Shown here in pieces: positions 1 to 8,040 of a stretch of DNA of 27,941 nt (position 1 is the stretch's first letter; the number at the start of each line of letters is the position of its first letter). This DNA is from a virus. A model generated the notes under the pieces. It made no database searches and was not told the DNA's origin. It worked only from the letters and a program-made list of their open reading frames with translations. The translations under genes and the position numbers were made by a program. Location: the IMG/VR virus record IMGVR_UViG_3300034073_002560, positions 1 to 27,941 of that record. One strand, given 5' to 3'.

Positions 1-2
1 TG

Positions 3-533
3 GATTATAGCGCCAGCATGTGTGGCCGTGGTGAGGCTGATAAAAGGGTGTTGGCTATCGCCTCCGCTGGTGCATTATACGACAGCATCAAGCCACTCGG
101 GGTGAATGTAGAGGTGGCAGGATTTAGTGAGGGGAATGAATACGGGGGAGCCGTAGCACACTTCCTGTTCGGGAAGTTTGGGGAGCACGTCAAGAGTGAC
201 ACATTGATGGAGCGTATGTGCATGCGCCATGGATATGAGCAGAACAGCGATGGGGAGAGTGTGGATATTGCTGCATCTCGACTGATGGAGCAGAGCAACG
301 CAAGAAAAATACTAATAGTATTGTCTGATGGATCGCCTTGCGCCCACACCAAAGGGAATCTTAGGGCACATCTCTCCCATGTTGTCAGTGAATGGGAGAA
401 GCATATTGAAATATATGCGGTAGGGATATTGGACAATAGCGTAGAACATTTCTACACCAATCATATGGTGGTTGACACCATCTCTGACCTGATGCCACGG
501 TTAACGGGCATTGTTAAAACCATTTTCAAATAA
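3..533 (+). CDS. VWA-domain protein, CobT-like (5' end outside window)
   Basis: This reading frame is open at the left edge, so only the last 176 residues are seen. The first codons spell DYSAS, the DxSxS metal-ion (MIDAS) motif of von Willebrand factor A domains, and a later VLSDGSP stretch gives the second acidic metal site. In the CobS/CobT family a VWA protein of this kind partners an AAA+ ATPase in a chelatase-type machine, and the next gene here is exactly such an ATPase, 13 bases downstream. What the phage pair does is not known; similar pairs in other phages are often labelled cobaltochelatase subunits by homology only. The VWA fold is well supported; the CobT label rests mainly on the neighbour. 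Confidence 0.75.
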   Translation, partial: DYSASMCGRGEADKRVLAIASAGALYDSIKPLGVNVEVAGFSEGNEYGGAVAHFLFGKFGEHVKSDTLMERMCMRHGYEQNSDGESVDIAASRLMEQSNARKILIVLSDGSPCAHTKGNLRAHLSHVVSEWEKHIEIYAVGILDNSVEHFYTNHMVVDTISDLMPRLTGIVKTIFK

Positions 534-546
534 TCGGAGAATAGAA

Positions 547-1656
547 ATGAGCGTTCGTTCACACATTACAGAAGAATTGATGGGGCGTATGGCAAAGAAG
601 GGAGTTTTTGCATCGGAAGAACCCACTGGTGTTAGTTTGGATAAGGGGGAGGAAAGTGTTTTACCAGTTGGTGATGAGTTGTTTGTGGAATATAAGCCAA
701 AGGAAGGGTGGATAAGATTTAGCGAATTGCTGAAGAAGGCTGGGATAAAAGCCAAGAAGCCTGCTGGTCAGCCCGATCCGTATGTAATGGCCCCATGGAA
801 TGATAGCGATTGGCCAGAGGAGGATAGAAAATATATTCCTAGTAAGGAAAAGGTGAAGGAGCGCATAGTTAATTGGGCTGTGGATAGTAAGATTGCGGAG
901 GCGCTATCCATGAATGCCAAGCCCATCATCACCAGCCCTCCCGGTGCTGGCAAGACTAGTGGTGTGGAATGGTGGTGCGCTGTTATGCGCTGGCCCTTTG
1001 TTCGATTCAATATGAATGGAAGCATTGAACCCGATGCCATCTTGGGCAAGATGCTGGTGAATAAGGAAGGCACCTATTGGCAGGATGGTCTCTACCCTGT
1101 AGCCCTCACCCGTGGATATGTAATTGTGGAGGATGAGTGGACTAAAGCCCCATCCTTCATCAACATGGCTACACAATGGTTGCGTGAGGAGGGAGGATGT
1201 CTACGCCTGTACGACAAGCCCACCGATCAGGTGGTGGTGCCGCATGAGCGGGCACGCATGGTATATACGGACAACACCCTTGGATTGGGTGATGGGATGG
1301 ATAAGTTTAGTGCTAGTAATATTCAGGACACATCCACCATAAATCGTCATGGCTACTTCATCCATGCCGACTACCTCCCAGAGGATGATGAGGTGAGACT
1401 GTTGAAGGTGTGGTTTGGGGATGGGATTACAGAGAAGTTTAGCCGTAAGCTGGTTAAGTTGGGCAACCTCATCCGCAAGGGATATGCTGTTGGTGAAATC
1501 ACCCTTGCATGGAGCCCACGTACCCTCAAGGCTGTAGCCTCCCTCTCCCTTGCCCATCAGGACAGTTGGTATGGGATTGAGAACGCATTTGTTAACGCCC
1601 TCGCTTCAGAGGACGAGCGCAACGCCGTCAAGGCTATCTATTCCCAAGTGTTCTAA
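547..1656 (+). CDS. CobS/MoxR-like AAA+ ATPase
   Basis: A 369-residue AAA+ ATPase. Walker A is SPPGAGKT (residues 130-137, with Ser in place of the usual first Gly). Walker B is VIVEDE (192-197), and a sensor-type TDNT lies near 241. About 110 residues precede the ATPase core. ATG 547 was chosen over an in-frame ATG 36 bases upstream because CGGAGA sits at the right distance before 547, and the upstream start would overlap the preceding gene. MoxR/CobS ATPases work with VWA proteins to remodel or load metal into targets, and the VWA gene is immediately upstream. Whether it acts in cobalt insertion, which could serve the B12-dependent reductase at 17371, is speculation. Confidence 0.85.
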   Translation: MSVRSHITEELMGRMAKKGVFASEEPTGVSLDKGEESVLPVGDELFVEYKPKEGWIRFSELLKKAGIKAKKPAGQPDPYVMAPWNDSDWPEEDRKYIPSKEKVKERIVNWAVDSKIAEALSMNAKPIITSPPGAGKTSGVEWWCAVMRWPFVRFNMNGSIEPDAILGKMLVNKEGTYWQDGLYPVALTRGYVIVEDEWTKAPSFINMATQWLREEGGCLRLYDKPTDQVVVPHERARMVYTDNTLGLGDGMDKFSASNIQDTSTINRHGYFIHADYLPEDDEVRLLKVWFGDGITEKFSRKLVKLGNLIRKGYAVGEITLAWSPRTLKAVASLSLAHQDSWYGIENAFVNALASEDERNAVKAIYSQVF

Positions 1657-1703
1657 TCATTCCTAATAATATTCTTGAGCAGGGATGCTCTGAGGGTAAA
1701 GAG

Positions 1704-2348
1704 ATGAGTGATAAATCTGCTGAAAAAGTTATTAAGAAGTTTCCACTGGGGTATAAGTGGGAGGTGCAGAAGAACATGGCAGAGGATGTTGCCTCTCCTA
1801 TTGGTTGTTATTTCTTCTGCTCCGATGGACCATGCCAGTTGATACACCACTCACATAAGGATGTACTTTCAATTCGCTCTAGTTGCCTTGGATATAGTGA
1901 ATCAATGGAGGAAATATTACTAATATTATGGGACATATACGCAGAGAATAAAGATGGGAAGGATTGGGACTTAATTAACTCCGACCGTATATGGGATGGC
2001 AAGTATGTTCCGAAGATAAGAGACAGCAATGTGGCTACAGGCATCGCCGATCCATTAGCCATGTTTGCTAATATATTTTGTAACAGGGTGGAGTGTAACA
2101 TGGTGGAATGCGGTGAGTGTACCCTTCAAATATACAAAAGACATTCAACAGAAGCAGACCCGATGCACACGGCCATACTCGACGTGTTCAGTTGGTTTGT
2201 GCATGGATACAGGAATGAATTATGTAGAGAGCACATAGTTAATGCAGGCATACGAAGAGGATGTACTGTTATGTTACTATCAGCGGAAACAGAGAAGGTG
2301 TTGGGGGTTGATGATGCACATGTAGCAAGATGCAATTACGACAGCTAA
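1704..2348 (+). CDS. Hypothetical protein, Cys-rich centre
   Basis: A 214-residue protein with no family I recognise. It has scattered cysteines, densest in the middle (FCNRVECNMVECGECTLQ), and no clear membrane segment. It lies between the CobS-like ATPase and the primase genes, 47 bases after the former. The start has a GAGGGTAAAGAG leader that recurs before the next two genes, so the three are likely translated alike. The Cys-x2-Cys spacing could bind a metal, but the pattern is not a known finger. Coding is supported by length, ribosome site and tight packing. Confidence 0.75.
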   Translation: MSDKSAEKVIKKFPLGYKWEVQKNMAEDVASPIGCYFFCSDGPCQLIHHSHKDVLSIRSSCLGYSESMEEILLILWDIYAENKDGKDWDLINSDRIWDGKYVPKIRDSNVATGIADPLAMFANIFCNRVECNMVECGECTLQIYKRHSTEADPMHTAILDVFSWFVHGYRNELCREHIVNAGIRRGCTVMLLSAETEKVLGVDDAHVARCNYDS

Positions 2349-2371
2349 TAAATAATAGTGAGGGTAAAGTG

Positions 2372-2581
2372 ATGGACATTGTTTCATATGATGATTTGAT
2401 AAACATGTTAAACATTCCTGATAGTATTGTGGAGGAGGAAGGATGGGAAGCACAGGAGTTGTTGTTGCGTCCCTGCTATTCAAAGCAGGAAGCAGACATG
2501 AGGTATTATGAACACAGGTTGAGAAGTGAGGATTCGTATTACCACCAATTGTTAGTTGATCTGTGCATAACAAAGAGGTAG
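2372..2581 (+). CDS. Small hypothetical acidic protein
   Basis: A 69-residue acidic protein that I do not recognise. The frame is open further upstream to ATG 2330, but ATG 2372 is preferred because AGGGTAAAG lies just before it and the upstream start would overlap the preceding gene. The leader and first codons (GAGGGTAAAGTGATGGACAT) nearly repeat those of the next gene, the primase, at 2581-2600. Its place directly before the primase suggests an early replication-module gene, with no further clue to function. Confidence 0.65.
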   Translation: MDIVSYDDLINMLNIPDSIVEEEGWEAQELLLRPCYSKQEADMRYYEHRLRSEDSYYHQLLVDLCITKR

Positions 2582-2592
2582 AGGGTAATGTG

Positions 2593-3402
2593 ATGGACAT
2601 ACCAAATCTTATTAAGAATAATTTTGCTTATATGAAAGAGGGAGAAAGCGAATACATCCACCATTGTAAAGAGGGAAAAGGGAATGACAAATTCAATATA
2701 AAAAGAGTTGAGGATGGTTGGCTATATCATTGTTTCCATTGTGGAATTGGTGGGAAGGTGAGAGATGGAGAGGATAGATATGCTTATATGAAATCCTCTC
2801 TTTCACATAAACCAGCAGCAAAGGATGAAGATAGAGACTCACCATACTCTTATGTGAAACTACCTGCTGATTTTACTGACACCATACCTAGCATTGCCCT
2901 TGGATATTTGTATCAATACATGGATGTGCTGTCCATCAAACGCCTTCATATAGGGTGGAGTGATTGGTATAAAAGAGTAGTGATTCCAATATATGAAGAT
3001 GGAGAATTAGTAAGTGTTCAATATAGAAAGATATTGGAATCAGATGATGGCCCTAAGTGGAAGAAATATGTGAAGGCTGATTGGAGACACTTCACATACA
3101 TGCAAGGGAATGACGAGTTGGTTGTGGTGGAGGATTGGATTAGTGGTGTTGTGATAAACAATCTAGGTAGATCAGTGGTGGTGTTGTATGGCACATCTCT
3201 TTCAGACAAAGTAATGAGATTTATTATTAGTAATAAAGAGAAATGGAACTCCATACTGATATGGCTAGATAACGACAACACAACAGTGAAGAAGAAACAA
3301 ACACAGATGGCAGCATCCCTATCCCTTGTGCTACCAACCAAAGTGATATATGCTGGTGACCCTAAGCGTAACCCAGGAGTATATACATGCACGCATTGTT
3401 AA
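2593..3402 (+). CDS. DNA primase, zinc finger plus TOPRIM
   Basis: A 269-residue primase that makes RNA primers at the fork. The N-terminus has a zinc-binding module with C25, C47 and C50 and nearby histidines. The core has the basic RVVIPIYE...QYRKI region (about 129-146) typical of DnaG/T7-type primases. TOPRIM motifs follow: VVVEDW (E180) and the D-x-D site WLDND (D226, D228). T7 gp4 joins primase and helicase in one chain; here the chain stops and a separate helicase gene begins 15 bases inside it. ATG 2593 is chosen because of GAGGGTAA upstream; an in-frame ATG at 2563 lies inside the previous gene. Confidence 0.85.
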   Translation: MDIPNLIKNNFAYMKEGESEYIHHCKEGKGNDKFNIKRVEDGWLYHCFHCGIGGKVRDGEDRYAYMKSSLSHKPAAKDEDRDSPYSYVKLPADFTDTIPSIALGYLYQYMDVLSIKRLHIGWSDWYKRVVIPIYEDGELVSVQYRKILESDDGPKWKKYVKADWRHFTYMQGNDELVVVEDWISGVVINNLGRSVVVLYGTSLSDKVMRFIISNKEKWNSILIWLDNDNTTVKKKQTQMAASLSLVLPTKVIYAGDPKRNPGVYTCTHC

Positions 3403-4643
3403 GTCTACTATCAAAGCGAGAAGCATATGAAGAGTTTGCTCCACTAGTTAATAAGGATAGTGTGAGTAAGGAGATATTGCAGATAGTGGAGGACATGGGA
3501 GCATATTACAAAGCCTTTCCAGCGAGAGACAGTGTGAGTTGGGAGGGGCTTTCCATACTGATAAAGGTGAAGTTGCACCCCAAGTGGTCTGCTGATAAGT
3601 ATGTGATACACGACTCCATCATTGCCGAGGCAGCAGCATATGAGATGGTGCCTGATGTAGAGTGGGTGTTGAAGAAAACATTATTAGAAAGAGAGATGGC
3701 AATCAAGGTAGGGGAGGCTGCATTACGGATTGCTGATGGGCATGGAGGAACCATCACAGATGTGTCCAAGTTGGTGGAGGAGTGGGAAGTTAAGGCTGAA
3801 ATGAATAAGCCAGAGGACACCATGCTGGTTACGGATAGTATTGAGGACATGGTTAGGTTGACATCTGCTAGTGCAGGGTATAAGTGGAGACTACCAGAAC
3901 TTAATGCAGCCCTTGGTCCTATTAACAAAGGGAAGCTGGTGATAGTTGCAGCACGGCCTGACACAGGGAAGAGTGGGTTTATGATGAGTGAAGCTACACA
4001 CATCCTCCTTCAACTACCAAAGGAGAAACACCTAGTGTGGTTTAACAATGAGGAGGAGGGAGTGGTAGTTAAGAAGCGTATCATCTGTTCCCTGCTAGGT
4101 ATATCAGGAGATGAGTTTGATGCCAACCCTGTTGCCACTAAGAAGATGGTTGAGGCGTTGATTGGGGACGTGGGACGCATAAAGTTTATTGATGCCCCAG
4201 CCCTAGACATTTTTACTATTAGTAAGTTTTTGAAGAAGTGGGATGCTGGATTGATTGTTATTGACCAGCTATGGAAGGTGCATGGGTTTGGGAAGATTGC
4301 TACTAATGAAGCCTCCCGTACCACCCTGCTGTATGGGAAGGCGAGAGAATGGGCAAAGCAATATGCCCCTGTGATGGTGGCTGCACAGGCAGGAGGGGAG
4401 GCAGGAGGGGAGAAGTGGATTGGGATGGAGCACATCTATGGCAGCAAGACGGGAGCACAGGGAGAAGCAGATGCCATCATTACTATTGGTAGAAGTTATG
4501 ACCCAGAGGTGAGAGCAGATGCTAGATTTATTAACATAGTAAAGAATAAGTTTCCTCATCCAGAGGATGAAGCACTACGCAATGGTAAGTTTGAGGTAAA
4601 AATCCACCCCACTATAGGTAGATATAGTGGATATGTTGAATAG
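3387..4643 (+). CDS. Replicative DNA helicase, DnaB/T7 gp4 type
   Basis: A 418-residue RecA-fold hexameric helicase expected to unwind the fork 5' to 3'. Walker A is ARPDTGKS (189-196). WFNNEEE (218-224) carries the catalytic glutamate, Walker B is LIVIDQ (D293), the H3 glutamine is in VMVAAQAGG (Q334), and an H4-like YGSKTGAQGEADAI follows. About 160 residues before the ATPase form an all-helical region. The start overlaps the primase stop by 16 bases, with CAGGAG upstream, so the two are likely translationally coupled and may form the two halves of a primosome. Confidence 0.92.
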   Translation: MHALLSLLSKREAYEEFAPLVNKDSVSKEILQIVEDMGAYYKAFPARDSVSWEGLSILIKVKLHPKWSADKYVIHDSIIAEAAAYEMVPDVEWVLKKTLLEREMAIKVGEAALRIADGHGGTITDVSKLVEEWEVKAEMNKPEDTMLVTDSIEDMVRLTSASAGYKWRLPELNAALGPINKGKLVIVAARPDTGKSGFMMSEATHILLQLPKEKHLVWFNNEEEGVVVKKRIICSLLGISGDEFDANPVATKKMVEALIGDVGRIKFIDAPALDIFTISKFLKKWDAGLIVIDQLWKVHGFGKIATNEASRTTLLYGKAREWAKQYAPVMVAAQAGGEAGGEKWIGMEHIYGSKTGAQGEADAIITIGRSYDPEVRADARFINIVKNKFPHPEDEALRNGKFEVKIHPTIGRYSGYVE

Positions 4644-4653
4644 GAGAAATGCT

Positions 4654-5943
4654 GTGTTCACATATTGTGTCATTGATCTTGAAACATCCATTCACAACAA
4701 TGGTGATGGCGCTGTGGGTAACATGGCGGCTAGCCCATTCAATAAAAAGAATTGGATAGTGCATGCTGGGATGAAGTTTGAACATCGTCCCCATTCATTT
4801 GTTTATTCATGCAAGGAAGAGTATGGTAAGTATGAACGTGGACAAATTATTGAGCCTGTTCTGCGAGCACTCCGGGCAAACAATGTGGACATGTTAGTGG
4901 GACACAATATCAAGTTTGATATTCTTTATCTACTACGTTATGAAGAGTTCCGTGATTGGTATTTGAATAACAACATTTCCATTATGGATACTATGCTGCT
5001 GGAATATATTATTACAGGACAGCATCACACCATGGCTTCTCTTGATTCATTGATTGAGAAGTATAAGGCAGGGGAGTTGAAAGACTCCCGCCTGAAAGAG
5101 CTATGGGTGAAGGGTGTTTCCACAGAAATGATTGATGATGACATTGTTCTGCCATACTTAGGACATGATGTGTTATCAACAGAGAAAGTGTTTAACTCGC
5201 AGCTAAATGTATTATCAGAAATAAACACACGCTACCCTGCCCAAACACCAGAGAAAATGTTTCGTTTGTGTGAAGTTCAGATGAGAGCCTTACAAGCAAC
5301 CATTATGATGGAACATTATGGGATGGCTTTTGATAAAGATGGAGCTACAGATTATGAGATACATGAGCTACGCCCACAGCTTAGAGAGGTGGCAACAAAT
5401 ATATTGGGGCTGGTTGAAGCATACCTTCCTGACCATCTGGAGGATGGGGTGACAGATGCTAACATCTCTACCCTATTATTTGGTGGTAAGAGAAAGGTAA
5501 AGGTGGATGTTGAAATGAAGGATGAGAACGGAGAGACAATTAGGTATAAGACAGGGACAAAAGCAGGTATGCCTAGAACTAAGAAGGGGACGGAGATTAG
5601 GGAATATCCACCAGCGTTTGATAGCACTGTGTTGACGATGTATATATCAAAATATGGAGAACTACCAGCACAGAATAAGACAACGGAGTTGTATGTAGTG
5701 AATGATAGTGTTCTTAGTAATATTAAAAAGATAATATTTGGGACGGGGGTTTTGTCATTGTGTGATATGGTGTTGGAATACAGGAAGCTGAACAAAGACA
5801 TCTCCACATATTTCAAAGCCTATTGTGCATTGACATGGCCCGATGATGGCTGCATACATCACTCACTACACCATGCTGTAACAGCAACAGGGAGACTATC
5901 TTCAGCTAGCCCTAACCTACAGAATGTAACATCTTCTGATTAG
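4654..5943 (+). CDS. DNA polymerase family A, exonuclease half
   Basis: The N-terminal part (429 residues) of a T7-type DNA polymerase. All three 3'-5' exonuclease motifs are present: IDLE (D8, E10), GHNIKFD (N85, D89) and YLGHD (Y168, D172). The chain ends in TGRLSSASPNLQNV plus four residues, which in one-piece family A polymerases leads straight into the palm; the palm is encoded by the next gene at 6077. GTG 4654 is preferred because AGGAG lies 7 bases upstream. In-frame starts at 4627 (GTG) and 4633 (ATG) lack a good ribosome site and overlap the helicase. The missing polymerase motifs mean it should need the second polypeptide to synthesise DNA. Confidence 0.9.
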   Translation: MFTYCVIDLETSIHNNGDGAVGNMAASPFNKKNWIVHAGMKFEHRPHSFVYSCKEEYGKYERGQIIEPVLRALRANNVDMLVGHNIKFDILYLLRYEEFRDWYLNNNISIMDTMLLEYIITGQHHTMASLDSLIEKYKAGELKDSRLKELWVKGVSTEMIDDDIVLPYLGHDVLSTEKVFNSQLNVLSEINTRYPAQTPEKMFRLCEVQMRALQATIMMEHYGMAFDKDGATDYEIHELRPQLREVATNILGLVEAYLPDHLEDGVTDANISTLLFGGKRKVKVDVEMKDENGETIRYKTGTKAGMPRTKKGTEIREYPPAFDSTVLTMYISKYGELPAQNKTTELYVVNDSVLSNIKKIIFGTGVLSLCDMVLEYRKLNKDISTYFKAYCALTWPDDGCIHHSLHHAVTATGRLSSASPNLQNVTSSD

Positions 5944-5987
5944 GAATATATAATATTATATATATACTATATCTCTATATATTCCTA
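5941..5987 (+). repeat. Perfect 12-bp inverted repeat over the stop codon
   Basis: TAGGAATATATA (5941-5952) and its exact complement TATATATTCCTA (5976-5987) enclose a 23-base AT-only-like loop. The left arm begins with the TAG stop of the polymerase exonuclease half. As RNA this would be a hairpin starting at the stop codon. There is no T-run after it, so it is not a standard terminator. Confidence 0.8.
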
Positions 5988-6010
5988 TATCCAGAAGTAG
6001 CTAATATCCT

Positions 6011-6035
6011 GGAGCATATACATAGTACATGCTCC
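6011..6035 (+). repeat. 7-bp inverted repeat in the polymerase gap
   Basis: GGAGCAT (6011-6017) and ATGCTCC (6029-6035) pair perfectly around an 11-base loop. T6010-A6036 extends the stem by one pair. ATAT-like arms further out (6003-6007 and 6037-6041) can pair if two bases bulge, giving a larger stem. Confidence 0.7.
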
Positions 6036-6051
6036 AATATTCCTAAACCAT

Positions 6052-6076
6052 CTAGGTATTCCTAGGAGAATATATA
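6052..6076 (+). promoter_or_regulatory. Ribosome site of the polymerase palm half, in a small hairpin
   Basis: AGGAG (6064-6068) stands 8 bases before ATG 6077, a strong ribosome site, so the palm half can be translated on its own. CTAGG (6052-6056) and CCTAG (6061-6065) form a 5-bp hairpin with a TATT loop that covers the first bases of this site, which could damp its translation. Confidence 0.55.
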
Positions 6077-6949
6077 ATGTCTAAGATTAAAGCATTCTTT
6101 AAGAGTAGATGGGGAAATGAAGGGAGTATAGTTAATGCAGATTATTCTCAGCTAGAAGTAATAGTATTGAGTGTTCTTAGTGGAGATAAGATATTGCAGG
6201 AAGATGTTAGGACAAAGGATATGCACTGTATGTCAGCAAGTTTCTTACTAGGAGAACCTTATGAGAGAGTTAAGAATGCTGTTACTGAAGGTGTTGCATA
6301 TTATGTTTCTGCCAGAAAGAAAGCTAAAGCATTGTCCTTTGCCCTTCAGTATGGTGCTGGTAGCACTACCCTTGCAGCTAATACAGGACTTCCTTTATCA
6401 CAGGTTACAACATTCATCTCTAACTATTATGATAGATATAAAATATTAAAAGCATATCAAGAGAAGTTAAGAGAAACTGTTTCAGCCAACTCTATCCCAT
6501 TCATCAATCATGGAGCTAAGGGACAACAATACATATCACACTATTGTTCTCCTACAGGAAGAGTGTATACATTTCTTCAGCAGCCTAGTACATATGGGGT
6601 GGAGCCTTTCAGCTTCTCCCCAACCACTATAAAAAATTACATGACGCAGGGAACAGCAACAGGAGACATAGTGCCTCTGGCTATAGCAGACCTATACACC
6701 AAGCTGTATTGCGGGAAAGGGAAGGAGGGGAATAGGGAGAAAATATTATTAGTAAATACTATCCATGATAGTGTGATGCTAGATGTGCACGATAAGGTGC
6801 TTGACAGGGCTATCCAGATGGTATATGATACCCTTACTGGAGTAGTAGGGAGGATTGAGGAGATATGGGAATGGGAGTTTCCTATGCCTCTGGGAGTAGA
6901 GGTTAGCGTAGGGAAAACTTGGGAATCACTTTCACCAGTAAAAGTTTGA
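6077..6949 (+). CDS. DNA polymerase family A, palm/fingers half
   Basis: The C-terminal part (290 residues) of the polymerase. Motif A is ADYSQLE (D22), motif B (finger O-helix) is RKKAKALSFALQYG (R80, K84, Y92), and motif C is IHDSV (H230, D231). These are the catalytic residues for two-metal nucleotide addition. It begins SKIKAFFKSRWGNEG, which in one-piece relatives follows directly after the PNLQN stretch that ends the upstream gene, so little or nothing is lost at the break. Combined length (about 719) matches T7-type polymerases. It has its own AGGAG ribosome site. The two chains probably assemble into one enzyme; a spliced or bypassed single chain cannot be excluded from sequence alone. 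Confidence 0.9.
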   Translation: MSKIKAFFKSRWGNEGSIVNADYSQLEVIVLSVLSGDKILQEDVRTKDMHCMSASFLLGEPYERVKNAVTEGVAYYVSARKKAKALSFALQYGAGSTTLAANTGLPLSQVTTFISNYYDRYKILKAYQEKLRETVSANSIPFINHGAKGQQYISHYCSPTGRVYTFLQQPSTYGVEPFSFSPTTIKNYMTQGTATGDIVPLAIADLYTKLYCGKGKEGNREKILLVNTIHDSVMLDVHDKVLDRAIQMVYDTLTGVVGRIEEIWEWEFPMPLGVEVSVGKTWESLSPVKV

Positions 6950-6958
6950 GGCACAACA

Positions 6959-7456
6959 ATGGCAGCAGTTAATGGTCAAGTAGAAAGCATCTCCACTAAG
7001 TTTGGCAAGTGGAGCATCCTAGTGAATGGAACGTGGTATGGCACTAAGGTGGAGTGGAAGCCCAAGATGGAAGTGAATAAGGGAGACACTGTGAGCTTTG
7101 ATGATGGTGGAGGGAAGTTTGTTAAGGCCCTGAAGGTGGTGGGTAGTGGTGTTACCACAGTGGTAGCTGGAGGTGAGGGTGGTGGTGCGTCACGCACAGC
7201 CCAGCCTGAAGTTGGACGTGTAGCATTGTCCCGTGACCGTGCTATCATCAGACAGAACAGCGTTACTAATGCCACTAATCTTATTAGTAACTTTATCAAG
7301 AACTATAAAACTCTTGAAGAGGCTATCGAGGCCGTCATCAGTACAGCCCAAGCCTTTGAACACTACTCTACCGGAGACATGGAAGTTGAGGAAGCAAAGC
7401 GTGCTATGGCAGAACTCTCTGCTGCTAGCGATGGGGAAGGAGAGGCCCCATTCTAA
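6959..7456 (+). CDS. SSB-like single-stranded DNA-binding protein
   Basis: A 165-residue protein with a likely OB-fold N-terminal part (alternating strands in about residues 1-65), a Gly-rich linker near 66-80, a helical middle, and an acidic end finishing EGEAPF. Bacterial and T7-like SSBs share this plan, with the acidic tail and terminal Pro-Phe docking replication partners. It follows the polymerase palm gene by 9 bases, the expected neighbourhood. No sequence motif by itself proves OB-fold identity, so the call rests on architecture, tail and position. Confidence 0.65.
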   Translation: MAAVNGQVESISTKFGKWSILVNGTWYGTKVEWKPKMEVNKGDTVSFDDGGGKFVKALKVVGSGVTTVVAGGEGGGASRTAQPEVGRVALSRDRAIIRQNSVTNATNLISNFIKNYKTLEEAIEAVISTAQAFEHYSTGDMEVEEAKRAMAELSAASDGEGEAPF

Positions 7457-7470
7457 ACGTAGCCATAGCC

Positions 7471-7794
7471 TTGGCTAAGGAGCAAGCATTACAGGGAAAG
7501 AAACATTCAGTGTGTGCTATCATCACTGACAGAAGAAACAACATCCTCTCAATAGGACTTAACAGTTACAACAAAACCCACCCTAAGCAAGCGTTCTTTG
7601 CTAAGAGGGTGGGGGAGGAGGAGAGGATATTTCTGCACGCTGAAATAGATGCCCTGATAAAGGCAGATATGGAGAAGGCAAGGAAGATATGGATTGCTAG
7701 GGTGGGGAGAGATGGGATTGTTAGGGCATCCTCTCCCTGCCCTATATGCTCCGCAGCATTATGTAAACATTCTCTGTCCATCATCAATACATAG
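7471..7794 (+). CDS. Cytidine/deoxycytidylate deaminase-like enzyme
   Basis: A zinc-dependent deaminase-fold protein of about 107 residues. The HAE motif (H56, A57, E58) and the PCPIC motif (C90, C93) supply the zinc ligands and proton-shuttle glutamate. In a phage with ThyX, MazG and ribonucleotide reductase it probably turns dCMP or a related nucleotide into the uracil form, a step towards dTMP. The start is uncertain. TTG 7471 keeps the conserved KKHSVCA strand but lacks a ribosome site and may depend on coupling to the upstream stop 15 bases before. GTG 7510 has AGGGAAAG upstream but would cut into the fold. Confidence 0.8.
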   Translation: MAKEQALQGKKHSVCAIITDRRNNILSIGLNSYNKTHPKQAFFAKRVGEEERIFLHAEIDALIKADMEKARKIWIARVGRDGIVRASSPCPICSAALCKHSLSIINT

Positions 7795-7802
7795 GTGATA
7801 AC

Positions 7803-8039
7803 ATGGCCGATCAATTTAATATTGATACGAAAAAGGCTGCTAAGTTGGCGGCAGATCATTGGGCATATGTTCGTAGTATGCTTCTCTCTCATGGTGAGGC
7901 ACATGGAGTGGTGACAAGATGCGGCTTTCACTATAAAGCAGCCTTTGTTCATGGGTGGAAGCATGCAATGGAGGAGGTGATGGATGTGCTGCTAGAGCTT
8001 GAGAAGGCAAACACTCACACCAGTAAAGAGGCTAAGTGA
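7803..8039 (+). CDS. Small hypothetical phage protein
   Basis: A 78-residue, mostly helical protein ending in a Lys/Glu-rich tail. The middle has a YKAAFVHGWKHAMEE stretch resembling a short HG-KH signature I associate with small phage proteins of unknown function. TAGGTGATAACATG gives a ribosome site, and the gene lies 8 bases after the deaminase. No enzymatic motif is seen. Confidence 0.7.
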   Translation: MADQFNIDTKKAAKLAADHWAYVRSMLLSHGEAHGVVTRCGFHYKAAFVHGWKHAMEEVMDVLLELEKANTHTSKEAK

Positions 8040-8040
8040 T

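Larger units (their letters stand above)
5944..6076 (+). other. 133-base structured gap splitting the polymerase gene
   Basis: Very AT-rich non-coding sequence between the two polymerase halves, which lie in different frames. It holds the 12-bp inverted repeat at its left end, a GGAGCAT/ATGCTCC hairpin (6011-6035), a small CTAGG/CCTAG hairpin (6052-6065), and an 11-base direct repeat GAATATATAAT at 5944-5954 and 6068-6078. It is too short for a self-splicing group I or II intron with its core. It could be the scar of a lost mobile intron or homing endonuclease, or a regulatory spacer between two subunits. Confidence 0.7.

Noticed and set aside
5-436. Long open frames on the minus strand opposite the left genes (also near 3506-4003 and 4010-4435)
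   Set aside because: They run antisense to well-supported genes, lack ribosome sites and give no recognisable protein; they are frame shadows.
5944-6076. Self-splicing group I or group II intron in the polymerase gene
   Set aside because: At 133 bases it is too short to hold a catalytic core, and I see no conserved intron core segments; only simple hairpins are present.
5938-6079. Translational bypass as in T4 gene 60
   Set aside because: The codon before the stop is GAT, and no matching GAT landing codon lies in the palm frame before ATG 6077; a strong independent ribosome site is present.
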